Positions 46,553 through 54,948 of a stretch of DNA of 64,000 nucleotides are shown in pieces. Positions within the stretch are counted from its first letter, which is position 1; each line of letters starts with the position of its first letter. The position numbers were made by a program, and so were the translations under genes. Under the pieces are notes generated by a model. It made no database searches. It was not told the origin of the DNA and worked only from the letters and a program-made list of their open reading frames with translations. Origin of the DNA: Nitrospirota bacterium (GTDB taxonomy: Bacteria > Nitrospirota > Nitrospiria > Nitrospirales > Nitrospiraceae); contig JBFMAX010000003.1 of assembly GCA_040755395.1 (NCBI GenBank), forward strand, positions 62,001 through 126,000, written 5' to 3'.

Positions 46553-48373
46553 TCACGCGGTCCTTCCGGCTTTCTTCAGCAACCGGGCCAAGTTAACTCC
46601 GCTGGCGATCACCCCGATGTGGCTGAAGGCCTGCGGATAGTTGCCGAGAAACGCTCCGGTCGCCGGATCGATTTCTTCCGGCAGCAACCCCAACCCGTTG
46701 GCCCTGGCGCAGAGCGAATCGTAGAGGTCCATCGCGTCATCGAGCCGCCCTTGCTTGGCCAGATTGTCCACCAGCCAGAAACTGCAGAGGAGAAACGCGC
46801 CCTCATGGCCCGCCAGGCCGTCGGGCGAGACCTCGGGCAGGTAGCGGTACAGCAGTCCGTGACCGGCCCCCAGACGTTCGGCGATCGCGGCCGTGGTCGC
46901 GACCATCTTCGGATGATCCGCCGGCACGACCCGGCGCAGCGGCAGCGTCAGCAAGCTGGCATCCAGTCCGCCTCCGCCCAGATGTTCGGTGAGGGACTTG
47001 ATGTTCTTGTCCCACGCCTCCTCCAGAATGACGCGGCCGATGCCCTCGGTCGCGGCGCGCCATTCCTTCACGTCGCCGGGAAGCTGAAAGCGCTCCGCCA
47101 GCCGGACGGCGCGGTCCAGCGCCACCTGGCAGAGCGCGGCGGAGTAGGTGAACAGGCGTCCGTTCGTCCGGACTTCCCAGATGCCGTGATCGGGCGTCCG
47201 CCATTCGCGACGGGCGGCGTCGGCGAGTTTCCGCAGCCGTTCCCACAGCGCCGGATCGATCCGGCCGTGGTGGGCCGCCCACTGATACGCGCAATCCATG
47301 ATTTCGCCGTACACGTCGTGTTGGCGTTGGTCCGCCGCCGCGTTGCCCCAGCGCACCGGGCGCGACCGGCGATAGCCTTCCAACTCCGCATCCACCCGTT
47401 CGGGCGGTGGGGCCTTGCCGTCCAGGCCGTACAGCACCTTCGGCCGCCCGTCCCGGTCCACCGCGTCCAGGACCCAGCCGAGAAAGCCGGCCGCTTCCTG
47501 CGACAGCCCGATACGATGCAGCGCATAGACCGAAAACGCCGCGTCCCGGATCCAGGCGTAGCGATAATCCCAGTTACGCGGGCCGCCGATCGCTTCCGGC
47601 AACGACGAGGTCGGCGCGGCGACGATGGCGCCGTTTTCGAAGTGATCGAGCAGCTTGAGCGTGATGGCCGAGCGGCGCACGAGCGCCTCCTGGGGGCCCT
47701 GGTAGTCCACATGCCGCATCCAGCGGCGCCACGTGTCGTGCGTGTTCCGGAGCAACTCGTCGTAATCGACGGCGTGGTGATGATGGGCGCCGGTCCAGCG
47801 CAACAGCAGGTGGACGGACCGGCCGGCCTGCAGCGCGTGCACCGTGCGCAGCCCCTTGAGCGGAACCGTCGAGGAGAGATGCAGACCGAGATCGGACCGG
47901 CCTTTGCAGCGGATCGCCAATCCGTCGCCGCGCGGTTCGGCCTCCGCGCCGCCGCGGGGGACGATTTCGACGCGGAGCCGTACCTGTCCCTCGAGCACGG
48001 TCGCGCTCCGGAGAAGTTCGCGCCTGGTCGCCGGCTGGTCTTCCGCGAGATCAGCGCCGGATCGCAGCGGAAACGCGTCGGTGACCCTGAGCATGCCCGT
48101 GGCCGTGCGCATCTCCGTGACGAGGACCGCGCTGTCCGGTTCGTACGACTGCCGCGCTTCGCGCACCCCCTCCGGCGCCACCGTGAAGGCGCCGCCGCGG
48201 GCGGCGTCGAGGAGGCGACAAAACAGAGGCGGGGAGTCGAAGCGCGGCACGCACAGCCAGGAGACGGCGCCGTCGCGGCCGACCAGCGCGGCGGTCGCCC
48301 CGTCGCCGATCAGGCCGTGATCCTCGATCGGCAGATACCCGTCGATCGGACCGAGCGGCGACCACCGCGTCAT
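46553..48373 (-). CDS. GH15 glycoside hydrolase (glucoamylase/trehalase type)
   Basis: 606 residues with no signal peptide. The N-terminal super-sandwich domain starts YLPIEDHGLIGDGATAALVG and contains GAVSWLCVPRFDSPPLF. The (alpha/alpha)6 catalytic domain holds the GH15 signature NWDYRYAWIRDAAF at residues 267-280. Later motifs include LDAVDRDGRPKVLYGLDG, YQWAAHHGRIDPALWERL, GLLPEEIDPATGAFLGNYPQ and AFSHIGVIASGVNL. Bacterial members of this exact layout include alpha-glucosidases/glucoamylases and GH15 trehalases. It would release free glucose intracellularly, fitting the zwf gene immediately upstream. Confidence 0.9.
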   Translation of the reverse strand: MTRWSPLGPIDGYLPIEDHGLIGDGATAALVGRDGAVSWLCVPRFDSPPLFCRLLDAARGGAFTVAPEGVREARQSYEPDSAVLVTEMRTATGMLRVTDAFPLRSGADLAEDQPATRRELLRSATVLEGQVRLRVEIVPRGGAEAEPRGDGLAIRCKGRSDLGLHLSSTVPLKGLRTVHALQAGRSVHLLLRWTGAHHHHAVDYDELLRNTHDTWRRWMRHVDYQGPQEALVRRSAITLKLLDHFENGAIVAAPTSSLPEAIGGPRNWDYRYAWIRDAAFSVYALHRIGLSQEAAGFLGWVLDAVDRDGRPKVLYGLDGKAPPPERVDAELEGYRRSRPVRWGNAAADQRQHDVYGEIMDCAYQWAAHHGRIDPALWERLRKLADAARREWRTPDHGIWEVRTNGRLFTYSAALCQVALDRAVRLAERFQLPGDVKEWRAATEGIGRVILEEAWDKNIKSLTEHLGGGGLDASLLTLPLRRVVPADHPKMVATTAAIAERLGAGHGLLYRYLPEVSPDGLAGHEGAFLLCSFWLVDNLAKQGRLDDAMDLYDSLCARANGLGLLPEEIDPATGAFLGNYPQAFSHIGVIASGVNLARLLKKAGRTA

Positions 48374-48421
48374 GCGAACGATCCTCCCTCGGCTGTACAG
48401 TTGTGGGTGTGGCGCAAGGGC

Positions 48422-49825
48422 TTATCTTCTCGCCGCGGCTCGATCGCCAAACCTTCGGGCGGTGACGTCGGGCCCCTCCGATCCGGCCGGATAGTCCTGC
48501 AGCGGAACGCCTCCTCCGGCCCAGACGTCGAGGATCGGCTCGACGATGCGCCAGGACTCTTCCGCCTCGTCGTCGCGGATCGACAGCAGGGGATCGCCCT
48601 TGAGCACATCGAGCAACAGGCGCCCGTACGCCGGAAGGCTCGGAGAAGGCAACACGGTGTCCAATTCCGCGCGTTCCAGCCCGAAGAGATCGCCGGGGCT
48701 GTTGATGTTGACGCCGAGCGTGATGCGGTCCGGGTCGAGCTCCAAGCGCAACACGTTCGGTCTGGGATCGTCCTCTTGCCCGAAAGCCAGATGGGGCACC
48801 GGTCTGAAGTGAACGGCGATCTCGCGACGGTCTTGCGTGAGGGCCTTTCCCGTCCGGAGCGTGAAGGGGACTCCCGCCCACCGCCAGTTGTCGACCATCA
48901 ACGTCACCTGGGCGAAGGTTTCGGTCCCGCGCTGAGGATCGACGCCTTCTTCCTGGACATACGCGAGAATTTCGCGCTCGCCGATCGCCCCGCGGCCGTA
49001 CCGGCCGCGGACCGTCCGCCGGATGACTTCGTCGGGAGAGAGGCGGCGGACCGCCTGCAGGACATCCACTTTGCGGTCGCGCAGGATCCGTTCGTTGAGC
49101 GTGTGGAGCGGCTCCATGGCGATCAGCGCGAGCAACTGCAGCAAATGGTTCTGCACCATGTCGCGCAAGGCCCCGGTGCCGTCGTAGAACGACGCCCGGC
49201 CCGCCGCCGTGAGGGTCTCGTCCCAGACGATGTCGATCCGTTCGACGTGCTGGGAGTTCCACAGGGGCTCGAAGATCCGATTGGCGAACCGCAGCCCAAG
49301 AATGTTCTGCACCGTCTGTTTGCCCAGGAAATGGTCGAGCCGGAAGACGGCTTCCTCGGGAAACGACTCATGCAGCAAGCGGTTCAAGGCTTGGGCGCTC
49401 TCGAGGTTCTGCCCGAACGGCTTCTCCAGGACGATCTTGCCGCCCTTCGGCGGGCCGAGCGCCGCCAGCGCCTCGACCGTCGGTCGAAACAGCGCGGGGG
49501 GAAGAGCCAGATAGGCCACGAAGGGTTCCGTCACCGACCCGAGCGCGTTCGCGATCTGCCGGCGGTCGGTCACGTCCGCCCGCCGGTATTCCAGGATGGA
49601 CAGGATGTCCTTGCGCGACGAGGGATAGACCGGCGGAGAGGTGTATTCCAGCTTCTCCTCGATGCGGCGCCGAAACGCCTCGGTGTCCCAGTCGTCCCGC
49701 GCCAGGCCGAGGACGTGAACGCCGTCGGGCAACATGCCGCCCTGCTGCAGCCGCGCCAGCGCGGGGACCAAGAAGCGGGACGTGAGATCGCCCGACGCAC
49801 CGAAGATGACCAATCGACGGATCAT
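48422..49825 (-). CDS. zwf: Glucose-6-phosphate dehydrogenase
   Basis: 467 residues. The NADP-binding motif is LVIFGASGDLTSRFLVPALA (GASGDLT at 9-15), with EKPFG at 134-138 and the substrate-binding RLDHFLGK at 162-169 holding the catalytic His. The C-terminal domain has GVNINSPGDLFGLERAELDT-type contacts and YGRLLLDVLKGDP. It is slightly shorter than the usual 480-510 residues but with no key residue missing. It oxidises glucose 6-phosphate to 6-phosphogluconolactone with NADP or NAD. No pgl or gnd gene is adjacent. The neighbouring GH15 gene could supply glucose. Confidence 0.93.
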   Translation of the reverse strand: MIRRLVIFGASGDLTSRFLVPALARLQQGGMLPDGVHVLGLARDDWDTEAFRRRIEEKLEYTSPPVYPSSRKDILSILEYRRADVTDRRQIANALGSVTEPFVAYLALPPALFRPTVEALAALGPPKGGKIVLEKPFGQNLESAQALNRLLHESFPEEAVFRLDHFLGKQTVQNILGLRFANRIFEPLWNSQHVERIDIVWDETLTAAGRASFYDGTGALRDMVQNHLLQLLALIAMEPLHTLNERILRDRKVDVLQAVRRLSPDEVIRRTVRGRYGRGAIGEREILAYVQEEGVDPQRGTETFAQVTLMVDNWRWAGVPFTLRTGKALTQDRREIAVHFRPVPHLAFGQEDDPRPNVLRLELDPDRITLGVNINSPGDLFGLERAELDTVLPSPSLPAYGRLLLDVLKGDPLLSIRDDEAEESWRIVEPILDVWAGGGVPLQDYPAGSEGPDVTARRFGDRAAARR

Positions 49826-49927
49826 GTGCGTCTCTTCAGCCCGTTCCTCTCCTCTCGGTCTTGGCCTTTACCTGGACGATCTCACTCTGTCAGGTCATCC
49901 ACCCGCGCAGAGCTGTCTGTGGGCGCA

Positions 49928-50227
49928 TTACTTCAACTTTGCCGTCGCGTGTTCGACCGCCTCCTTGAGATCGGCCCAGGCCTTCTCCGCGCCGGTCTTC
50001 AGCGACTCCCAGGCGTCCTCGCCGGCTTCCTTCAATTCTCGGAGCTTGGTGTGCGCCGCCTCATACTTCGTGGATATCGCCTCGATCTGCTTGTGGTACT
50101 CGATCTTGGCCGAGGCTTCGGCCTGCTCCGCTTTGGATTTCAACACCTCGATCTTGGCCGCCCACTCTTTGATCTGCGCTTCGAGTTTGTCCTGATAGGC
50201 CTTGCGATAGGTGTTCTGCATGCCCAT
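49928..50227 (-). CDS. Coiled-coil protein, hypothetical
   Basis: A 99-residue, almost wholly helical protein. It starts MGMQNTYRKAYQDKLEAQIK; heptad-patterned hydrophobics continue through KIEVLKSKAEQAEASAKIEY to WESLKTGAEKAWADLKEAVE. No signal or TM segment and no cysteine. Such short coiled coils are common in this kind of genome and often respond to stress, but nothing specific can be assigned. A GAGGAAGGG ribosome site precedes it. Confidence 0.65.
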   Translation of the reverse strand: MGMQNTYRKAYQDKLEAQIKEWAAKIEVLKSKAEQAEASAKIEYHKQIEAISTKYEAAHTKLRELKEAGEDAWESLKTGAEKAWADLKEAVEHATAKLK

Positions 50228-50287
50228 GGCCCTTCCTCACCTGACTGACGGTTGATGAAATTCCCATCGATTCCTTATCCTCCGGCG

Positions 50288-50506
50288 TCACCGGCTCAGC
50301 AGTTCGCGCTCCGCCGCTAACCAGTCGTCGAGGTCATGGCCGTGCTCACGGCCGCGTCTTTCGTACAGTTCATACGCCCGTTGGGCGATCCTGGTGTAAA
50401 GATCGTCGGTCCGAGAAGCGGGCTCGGAGTCGGGAGGAGAGGCGGCGGTTTGCGTCTCGGGTTGTCCGGACGGCCTGCGTGTTTTGATCACGATGCGTCT
50501 CCTCAT
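50288..50506 (-). CDS. DUF2934-type small protein
   Basis: The Met at 50506 (MRRRIVIKTRRPSGQPETQT) gives 72 residues. The C-terminal helical hairpin (RIAQRAYELYERRGREHGHD with DDWLAAERELL) is the DUF2934 signature (IAxxAYxLYExRGxxHGxxxxDWLxAE). The N-terminal part is basic and disordered. Function unknown in all members I recall. It overlaps no other gene and lies downstream of the zinc-ribbon gene on the same strand. Confidence 0.75.
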   Translation of the reverse strand: MRRRIVIKTRRPSGQPETQTAASPPDSEPASRTDDLYTRIAQRAYELYERRGREHGHDLDDWLAAERELLSR

Positions 50507-50568
50507 GATCAGGTTCGTGCTGCAGAATTTTCGCGGCAGACAAGTTCCACGTCCCGGCTCGGGGCGTT

Positions 50569-50784
50569 TCATCTGGACACGCGGGAAGACAACGGCAGGC
50601 GCCAGCGTCTCCGCGACACCTCCCGTTGCTCCGGCGGCGTGGAGCGATTGGCGAGAATCTGCGCATCGAGCAGTTCGCCGCAGTTCACGCATCGCCAGGA
50701 ATTCTCGTCCTGCGGACTCGAAGCGGTCTCGTTCGCCAACGGACCGATCCAAACCATCAACCCGCTACAACGAGCGCACTGCAC
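50569..50784 (-). CDS. Small zinc-ribbon protein
   Basis: A GTG start at 50784 follows AAGGA with seven-base spacing. The 71-residue protein has MQCARCSGLMVWIG and WRCVNCGELLDAQILANR: two CxxC knuckles forming a zinc ribbon, with a basic Arg-rich C-terminus. The CxxCxGLM...WRCVNCG pattern is one I associate with short orphan proteins in related genomes. No function assigned. Confidence 0.7.
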   Translation of the reverse strand: MQCARCSGLMVWIGPLANETASSPQDENSWRCVNCGELLDAQILANRSTPPEQREVSRRRWRLPLSSRVSR

Positions 50785-51053
50785 GGCATCGTCCTTTCGT
50801 CTAGAAAAACAGCAAGTAGCTAGCAGCTAATAGCTGGTAGCTACCAGCCCGTAGCGTCACCCTCACCCAACCCCTCCCCCTTCAAGGGGGAGGGTCTCGG
50901 GGAGGGGGCATTCTCGTCTGATCTGAACGGCGCGTGCTGTTCGCTACCGGCTCCCCGCTCTTTTCTACAAAAGTGAACGGACTGCCGGTAGCGGGGATTT
51001 TCCTGAAAATGGCGGGCAACGCGAGGGGAAAAACCCGACAGGGATGGTCGCGC
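50785..51053. repeat. Intergenic region: heptad arrays and REP-like hairpin
   Basis: An array of AGCAAGTAGCTAGCAGCTAA-type units covers 50811-50854. A REP-like hairpin (CCCCTCCCCCTTCAAGGGGG, 50874-50893) follows, then a reverse piece (CTGTTCGCTACCGGCTCC, 50937-50954). No gene seen. Confidence 0.55.
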
Positions 51054-51734
51054 TTACGGCTTGAGCGACCGTTCGGGGGTCAGGACGCCGTGGTCCAGCG
51101 CGTAGCGGACGAGATCGGCGCGGCTTCGCAGGCCCAATTTCACCATGAGGCGGGCGCGATAGGTTTCGACGGTCTTGGCGCTCAACTTCAATTGCTCGGC
51201 GATTTCCTGATTGGTGAAGCCGCGCGCCACGTGGGTCAACACCTCCCGCTCACGCCGGCTCAACGGTTGGTCGGGAGGGCCGGTCGGCGGGCGCATCCGG
51301 TTCCGGTCCGCCGCAGGCGGATCGGCGAACATCCGATCGGGGTCGCACGAGAGGTCCACGAAGGTCCGTCCTTGGGCGACGGTGCGGATCGCCGTCAGGA
51401 GCTCCGAGTCCACCGCCGTTTTCACCACGTAGCCCGCCGCGCCGGCCGAGAGGGCCAGTCGCAGATATCCGGGATCGTCGTGCATGGTGAGCACCAGCAC
51501 GCGCGTCGCGGGGGACGCCCGGCTGACTTGCCGGATGGCGTGGAGGCCGTCATGCGACGGCATCGAGAGATCCATCAGCGCCACGTCCGGCGCCGTCGCC
51601 GGGATCCGTTGCTCCGCTTCCTGACCGTCGGCCGCTTCGCCCACCACTTCCATATCCGGCTGCCCGTTGAGGAGCAGGCGCAAGCCGCTTCGGAGCACCG
51701 CGTGGTCGTCGGCGATGAAGACTCTGATCTTCAT
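51054..51734 (-). CDS. NarL/FixJ-family response regulator
   Basis: 226 residues. The receiver domain has the acidic pair FIADD, phospho-acceptor Asp55 (VALMDLSMPSHDG), the TM motif (VLVLTMHDD) and the conserved Lys in GAAGYVVKTA. A linker leads to the LuxR-type HTH (LSRREREVLTHVARGFTNQE). Its ATG overlaps the stop of the histidine kinase by four bases, so the pair is one operon and the kinase is its cognate partner. Target genes are not apparent from sequence. Confidence 0.92.
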   Translation of the reverse strand: MKIRVFIADDHAVLRSGLRLLLNGQPDMEVVGEAADGQEAEQRIPATAPDVALMDLSMPSHDGLHAIRQVSRASPATRVLVLTMHDDPGYLRLALSAGAAGYVVKTAVDSELLTAIRTVAQGRTFVDLSCDPDRMFADPPAADRNRMRPPTGPPDQPLSRREREVLTHVARGFTNQEIAEQLKLSAKTVETYRARLMVKLGLRSRADLVRYALDHGVLTPERSLKP

Positions 51735-54517
51735 GCGGCCGATTCCTCCGGAAGGGGGATCGTGACGGAGACGGTCGTCCCTTTCCCCGGCGCGGATTCG
51801 ATCGACACGCTCCCCCCGAGCAGCGCCGCCCGTTCACGCATGCCGTGCAATCCCAGGTGCCGGAAGGTTTCCGTCTTGTTCAGCAAGCGTCCGGTGTTGA
51901 AGCCGCGTCCGTCGTCTTCGACGACCAGTCTGACCAGCGACGGTTCACGCCGGACGACGACGCTGATCGTGTTCGGGGCCGCATGCTTGGCGGCGTTGGT
52001 CAGCGCCTCCTGCGTGATGCGATAGAGCGCCGTCTCCACCGGCGACGGAAGCCGCCGGCCGTTGATCCCGCTCACGTGCACATCCACCGTAATGCCATAG
52101 GCCGCCGCGTACTCGTCGGCATGGCGTCGCACCGCTTCTTCCAGGCCGAGATCGTCGAGCGCGAGCGGGCGGAGGCCGCGCGCCAACCGCTGGATTTCGG
52201 CCAACGTGTGCGATGTGAGCCGGCGCAGGTCGCCGGCCTTGGCCTGCACGGATTCAAGGGTCTCCGCGTCTTCCAGGGCGCGGAGGCCGACCAGCAGCGA
52301 CGTCAGCGACTGGGCCGTCTCGTCGTGCAACTCGCGGGCGATCCGCCGCCGCTCGTCTTCCTGCACGGAGATGATCCGGTTCAGCAGGTGGGTCTGAATG
52401 AGGTCCGCCTGTTGGAGTTTTTGGTAGGCCAAGGCGTTCTGTACGGCGACCGAGGCGGCCTGCGCGACGGCCACGAGCTTGGCCTGATCGGAGAGTGTGA
52501 ACTCCGAGCCGTCACGCCTATTATGGATGTTGAAAAATCCGATGACCTCCTCCTTGGCGTCCAGGATCGGGACGCTGACGGCCGACTTGACGCCGAGTCT
52601 CTTCCGCAATTCGGGGATGATCTGAGGATCCGTCGCCGCATCGTTCGTCACGTAGGGAACCTTGTGCTTTAACACCCAGCCCGGCAGACCGCGCCCTGCA
52701 GGCCAGCGGTATTCGAGCGGGAAGGCTTCGCCCCGATGGAAATACCTGCGGCACTCCATCCCTTCGGGAGTGCGGAGGCCGGCGCACCCGCCTTCCGCGT
52801 TCACCAGGGCGATCGCTTCCACGACCAACGCATCCATCAGGCGGTCCACGTCCAGCGTGGCGCTGAGCTTTTCGCTGATTCGGAGAAACGCCCGCGTCGT
52901 GTCCTCGGCCCGCCTCCGCTCGGTGACATCGTTGACCAGCGTCAAGCGCGCCGGCCTGCCCGCAAACACGGTGTTGTGATAGGAGATTTCCACGTCGATG
53001 AGCGTGCCGTCTTTTTTCCGGTGGCGCCACACGCCGATGTTGGTTCCGGAGGGAATGTCACGGTTGGCGGACAGGACTCCGAGGAACAGCGGAATGTCTT
53101 CAGGCGGCCGGATGTCCTTGACCGTCATGCGCAGGAATTCTTCGCGGGAGTAGCCGTAGTGGCGGACCGCCGCGTCGTTGACGGCGAGAAACTCCAGGGT
53201 GTCCAGGTCCACGACCCACATCGGATAGGGGCTGTGCTCGAACAGGCGCCGGTGCTGGTCCTCGCTTTCCCGCAGGTGTCGCTCCATCTGTTTCCACAGG
53301 GTGATGTCGGTTATAGCGCCGATCATCCGGACCGGGGCGCCGTGCTCGTCGAAGATGACGCGGGCCCGGTCCAGCACGTGCGCGTAGGATCCGTCGGCCC
53401 GTTGGAATCGGTACTCGCCGAACCATGAGGATTCTTTTCGTTCGAGCGACGCGAAGACGCCGGCGAGGACGGCGTCCCGGTCCTCCGGATGCACGCGATC
53501 GATCCACCAGTCGAGCTTGGGATCGACATGGTCCGCCCGGTGCCCGAACAATCTGTGCAGCCCGTCGCCCCACCACACCTCGTTCGTGTTGAGATCCCAG
53601 TCCCAGACGGCGTCATGCGTGGCCTGCGCGATCAGCCGGAATCGCGCCTCACTCACCCGGCGCCGCTCTTCCGCCCGTTTGCGCTCGACGGACTCCGCTT
53701 CCAGGGCGTCCAACGCTTTCGAAACGAGCGCCTGTTCGGCTTGTTTCCCCTCCGTGATATCCCGCGTGAAACAGCGCGCGTGGGAGAAAGCGCCGTTTTC
53801 CCAACGGACGTTGGAATCGATCAGCACGTACTTGATCGAGCCGTCCTTGCCGCGCAGTCTGGCTTCGTAGTTGCGCAGCGTCTCGCCGCGCGAGAGCCTC
53901 TCCAGAATGTCGTCGATGGCGGCCCGGTCCGCGTGGAATTCCGAGATATGGCGTCCGATCATGTCGTCGGGCGTATAGCCGAGCAGATCGGCCTCCGCCT
54001 GATTCACCCAAAGGATGCGGCCGTCCGGCCCCACCCAATGCATGCCGACGGCGGCGTGCTCGATGAAGTCGCTGAGGTCGCGCTCCTTTGTGCGAAGCCG
54101 CTCGGCGGATTGCTGTTCCCTCAGGCCGAGCCACAAGGTCGCCCAGAGCACGACGACGGCGATCCCTCGGTTGACCAGATCGATTTCGGGCTCCGCGCTC
54201 CGGGAAGACAAGAAGAATGCCAGGACGGTGAGGGCCGTGCATCCGGCCGCTGTCGCTATGGGGATGGCGCGATGAGACGCCGACAGGGAAAGAAACACGA
54301 GCCCTGCGTACAGCACGGCCGCGATGATGCTCGGCGGCGTCCACAGATCCGCGAAGAAGATGCCGGCGGCCAGCGCCAGGACACACGAACCCACAAGCGC
54401 GTCCTTCGTGTTCAGGCGCCTGACCGGGTCCCCGGCGACTTCGTGCGGCTTCATTGAAAGACCGGTGTGCGAACTTGGCTGTCCGTTAATGATACGGGAC
54501 GGAAGGGTGGCGATCAT
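51731..54517 (-). CDS. Multi-PAS/GAF sensor histidine kinase (HisKA_3, NarX-like)
   Basis: 928 residues if started at 54517, or 907 if at the Met at 54454 (MKPHEVAGD); neither has a strong ribosome site. Order: four or so TM helices (DALVGSCVLALAAGIFFADL ... AVVVLWATLWLGLRE), three PAS domains (HWVGPDGRILWVNQAEADLL; TNEVWWGDGLHRLFGH; MWVVDLDTLEFLAVNDAAVR), a GAF domain (TLDVDRLMDALVVEAIALVN), the HisKA_3 dimerisation helix with His near residue 730 (ARELHDETAQSLTSLLVG), and an HATPase_c domain (LYRITQEALTNAAKHA, DDGRGFN, GLHGMRERAALLGG). The stop overlaps the regulator start. The stimulus is unknown. Confidence 0.92.
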   Translation of the reverse strand: MIATLPSRIINGQPSSHTGLSMKPHEVAGDPVRRLNTKDALVGSCVLALAAGIFFADLWTPPSIIAAVLYAGLVFLSLSASHRAIPIATAAGCTALTVLAFFLSSRSAEPEIDLVNRGIAVVVLWATLWLGLREQQSAERLRTKERDLSDFIEHAAVGMHWVGPDGRILWVNQAEADLLGYTPDDMIGRHISEFHADRAAIDDILERLSRGETLRNYEARLRGKDGSIKYVLIDSNVRWENGAFSHARCFTRDITEGKQAEQALVSKALDALEAESVERKRAEERRRVSEARFRLIAQATHDAVWDWDLNTNEVWWGDGLHRLFGHRADHVDPKLDWWIDRVHPEDRDAVLAGVFASLERKESSWFGEYRFQRADGSYAHVLDRARVIFDEHGAPVRMIGAITDITLWKQMERHLRESEDQHRRLFEHSPYPMWVVDLDTLEFLAVNDAAVRHYGYSREEFLRMTVKDIRPPEDIPLFLGVLSANRDIPSGTNIGVWRHRKKDGTLIDVEISYHNTVFAGRPARLTLVNDVTERRRAEDTTRAFLRISEKLSATLDVDRLMDALVVEAIALVNAEGGCAGLRTPEGMECRRYFHRGEAFPLEYRWPAGRGLPGWVLKHKVPYVTNDAATDPQIIPELRKRLGVKSAVSVPILDAKEEVIGFFNIHNRRDGSEFTLSDQAKLVAVAQAASVAVQNALAYQKLQQADLIQTHLLNRIISVQEDERRRIARELHDETAQSLTSLLVGLRALEDAETLESVQAKAGDLRRLTSHTLAEIQRLARGLRPLALDDLGLEEAVRRHADEYAAAYGITVDVHVSGINGRRLPSPVETALYRITQEALTNAAKHAAPNTISVVVRREPSLVRLVVEDDGRGFNTGRLLNKTETFRHLGLHGMRERAALLGGSVSIESAPGKGTTVSVTIPLPEESAA

Positions 54518-54564
54518 GCTAAATCCGCAGCGGCGCCTCGGTCAAGGTCGTCCTTGTCTGTGTA

Positions 54565-54732
54565 GAAAATGCGGGTCCTGTCGCCAACCAGCCGGGTACC
54601 CGTTGCTCCTCTCCGTTTGCAACGGGTGCAGGCTCGCACCCCGCCCGGTGTGGGGACCCCGCTGCGCGCGGACGGGCGCCCAGGTTGACGCCACCCGCAT
54701 TTTCATGATGCGGGGTGAGCCGAACGCTCATG
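54565..54732. repeat. TIR repeat element, copy C (long form)
   Basis: GAAAATGCGGGT (54565-54576) to ACCCGCATTTTC (54693-54704), matching copy B at 37086 at every position I compared and including the nested GGGTACCCGTTGC palindrome. A trailing hairpin TGAGCCGAACGCTCA follows, then ATGGTGACTGT, which is also found after copy A. Confidence 0.8.
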
Positions 54733-54948
54733 GTGACTGTGTGGAAAATAGGCGCGAGGCTGGAGGCCCGGGGCTAGAAGCGGAGTCTCTTCCCCCCTTG
54801 CCCCGAGCCCCTTGCCTCTTGCCCGCTCATGATGTTCATCCTGCAGGGTGAGCCACGGGCTCATGAAGACCGCTCTGAAAATAGCCAACAGCCGATCGCG
54901 AATAGCTCAGAGCCATTGGCTGCTCGCTACTTCCTGTTTGTGAAGCAC
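54733..54948. repeat. C-rich and heptad hairpins upstream of the HtrA 3' end
   Basis: A G-rich/C-rich facing pair (GGCGCGAGGCTGGAGGCCCG and GCCCCGAGCCCCTTGCCTC, 54751-54820) is followed by TGAGCCACGGGCTCA (54850-54864). A heptad array (ATAGCCAACAGCCGATCGCG, 54881-54900) and its inverse (CATTGGCTGCTCGCTAC, 54914-54930) come next. No gene visible. Confidence 0.5.

Noticed and set aside
46391-50248. A 1285-codon open frame on the plus strand opposite GH15 and zwf
   Set aside because: It is antisense to two well-supported enzymes. Long antisense frames are expected at this GC content. The translation has no domain character and no ribosome site.
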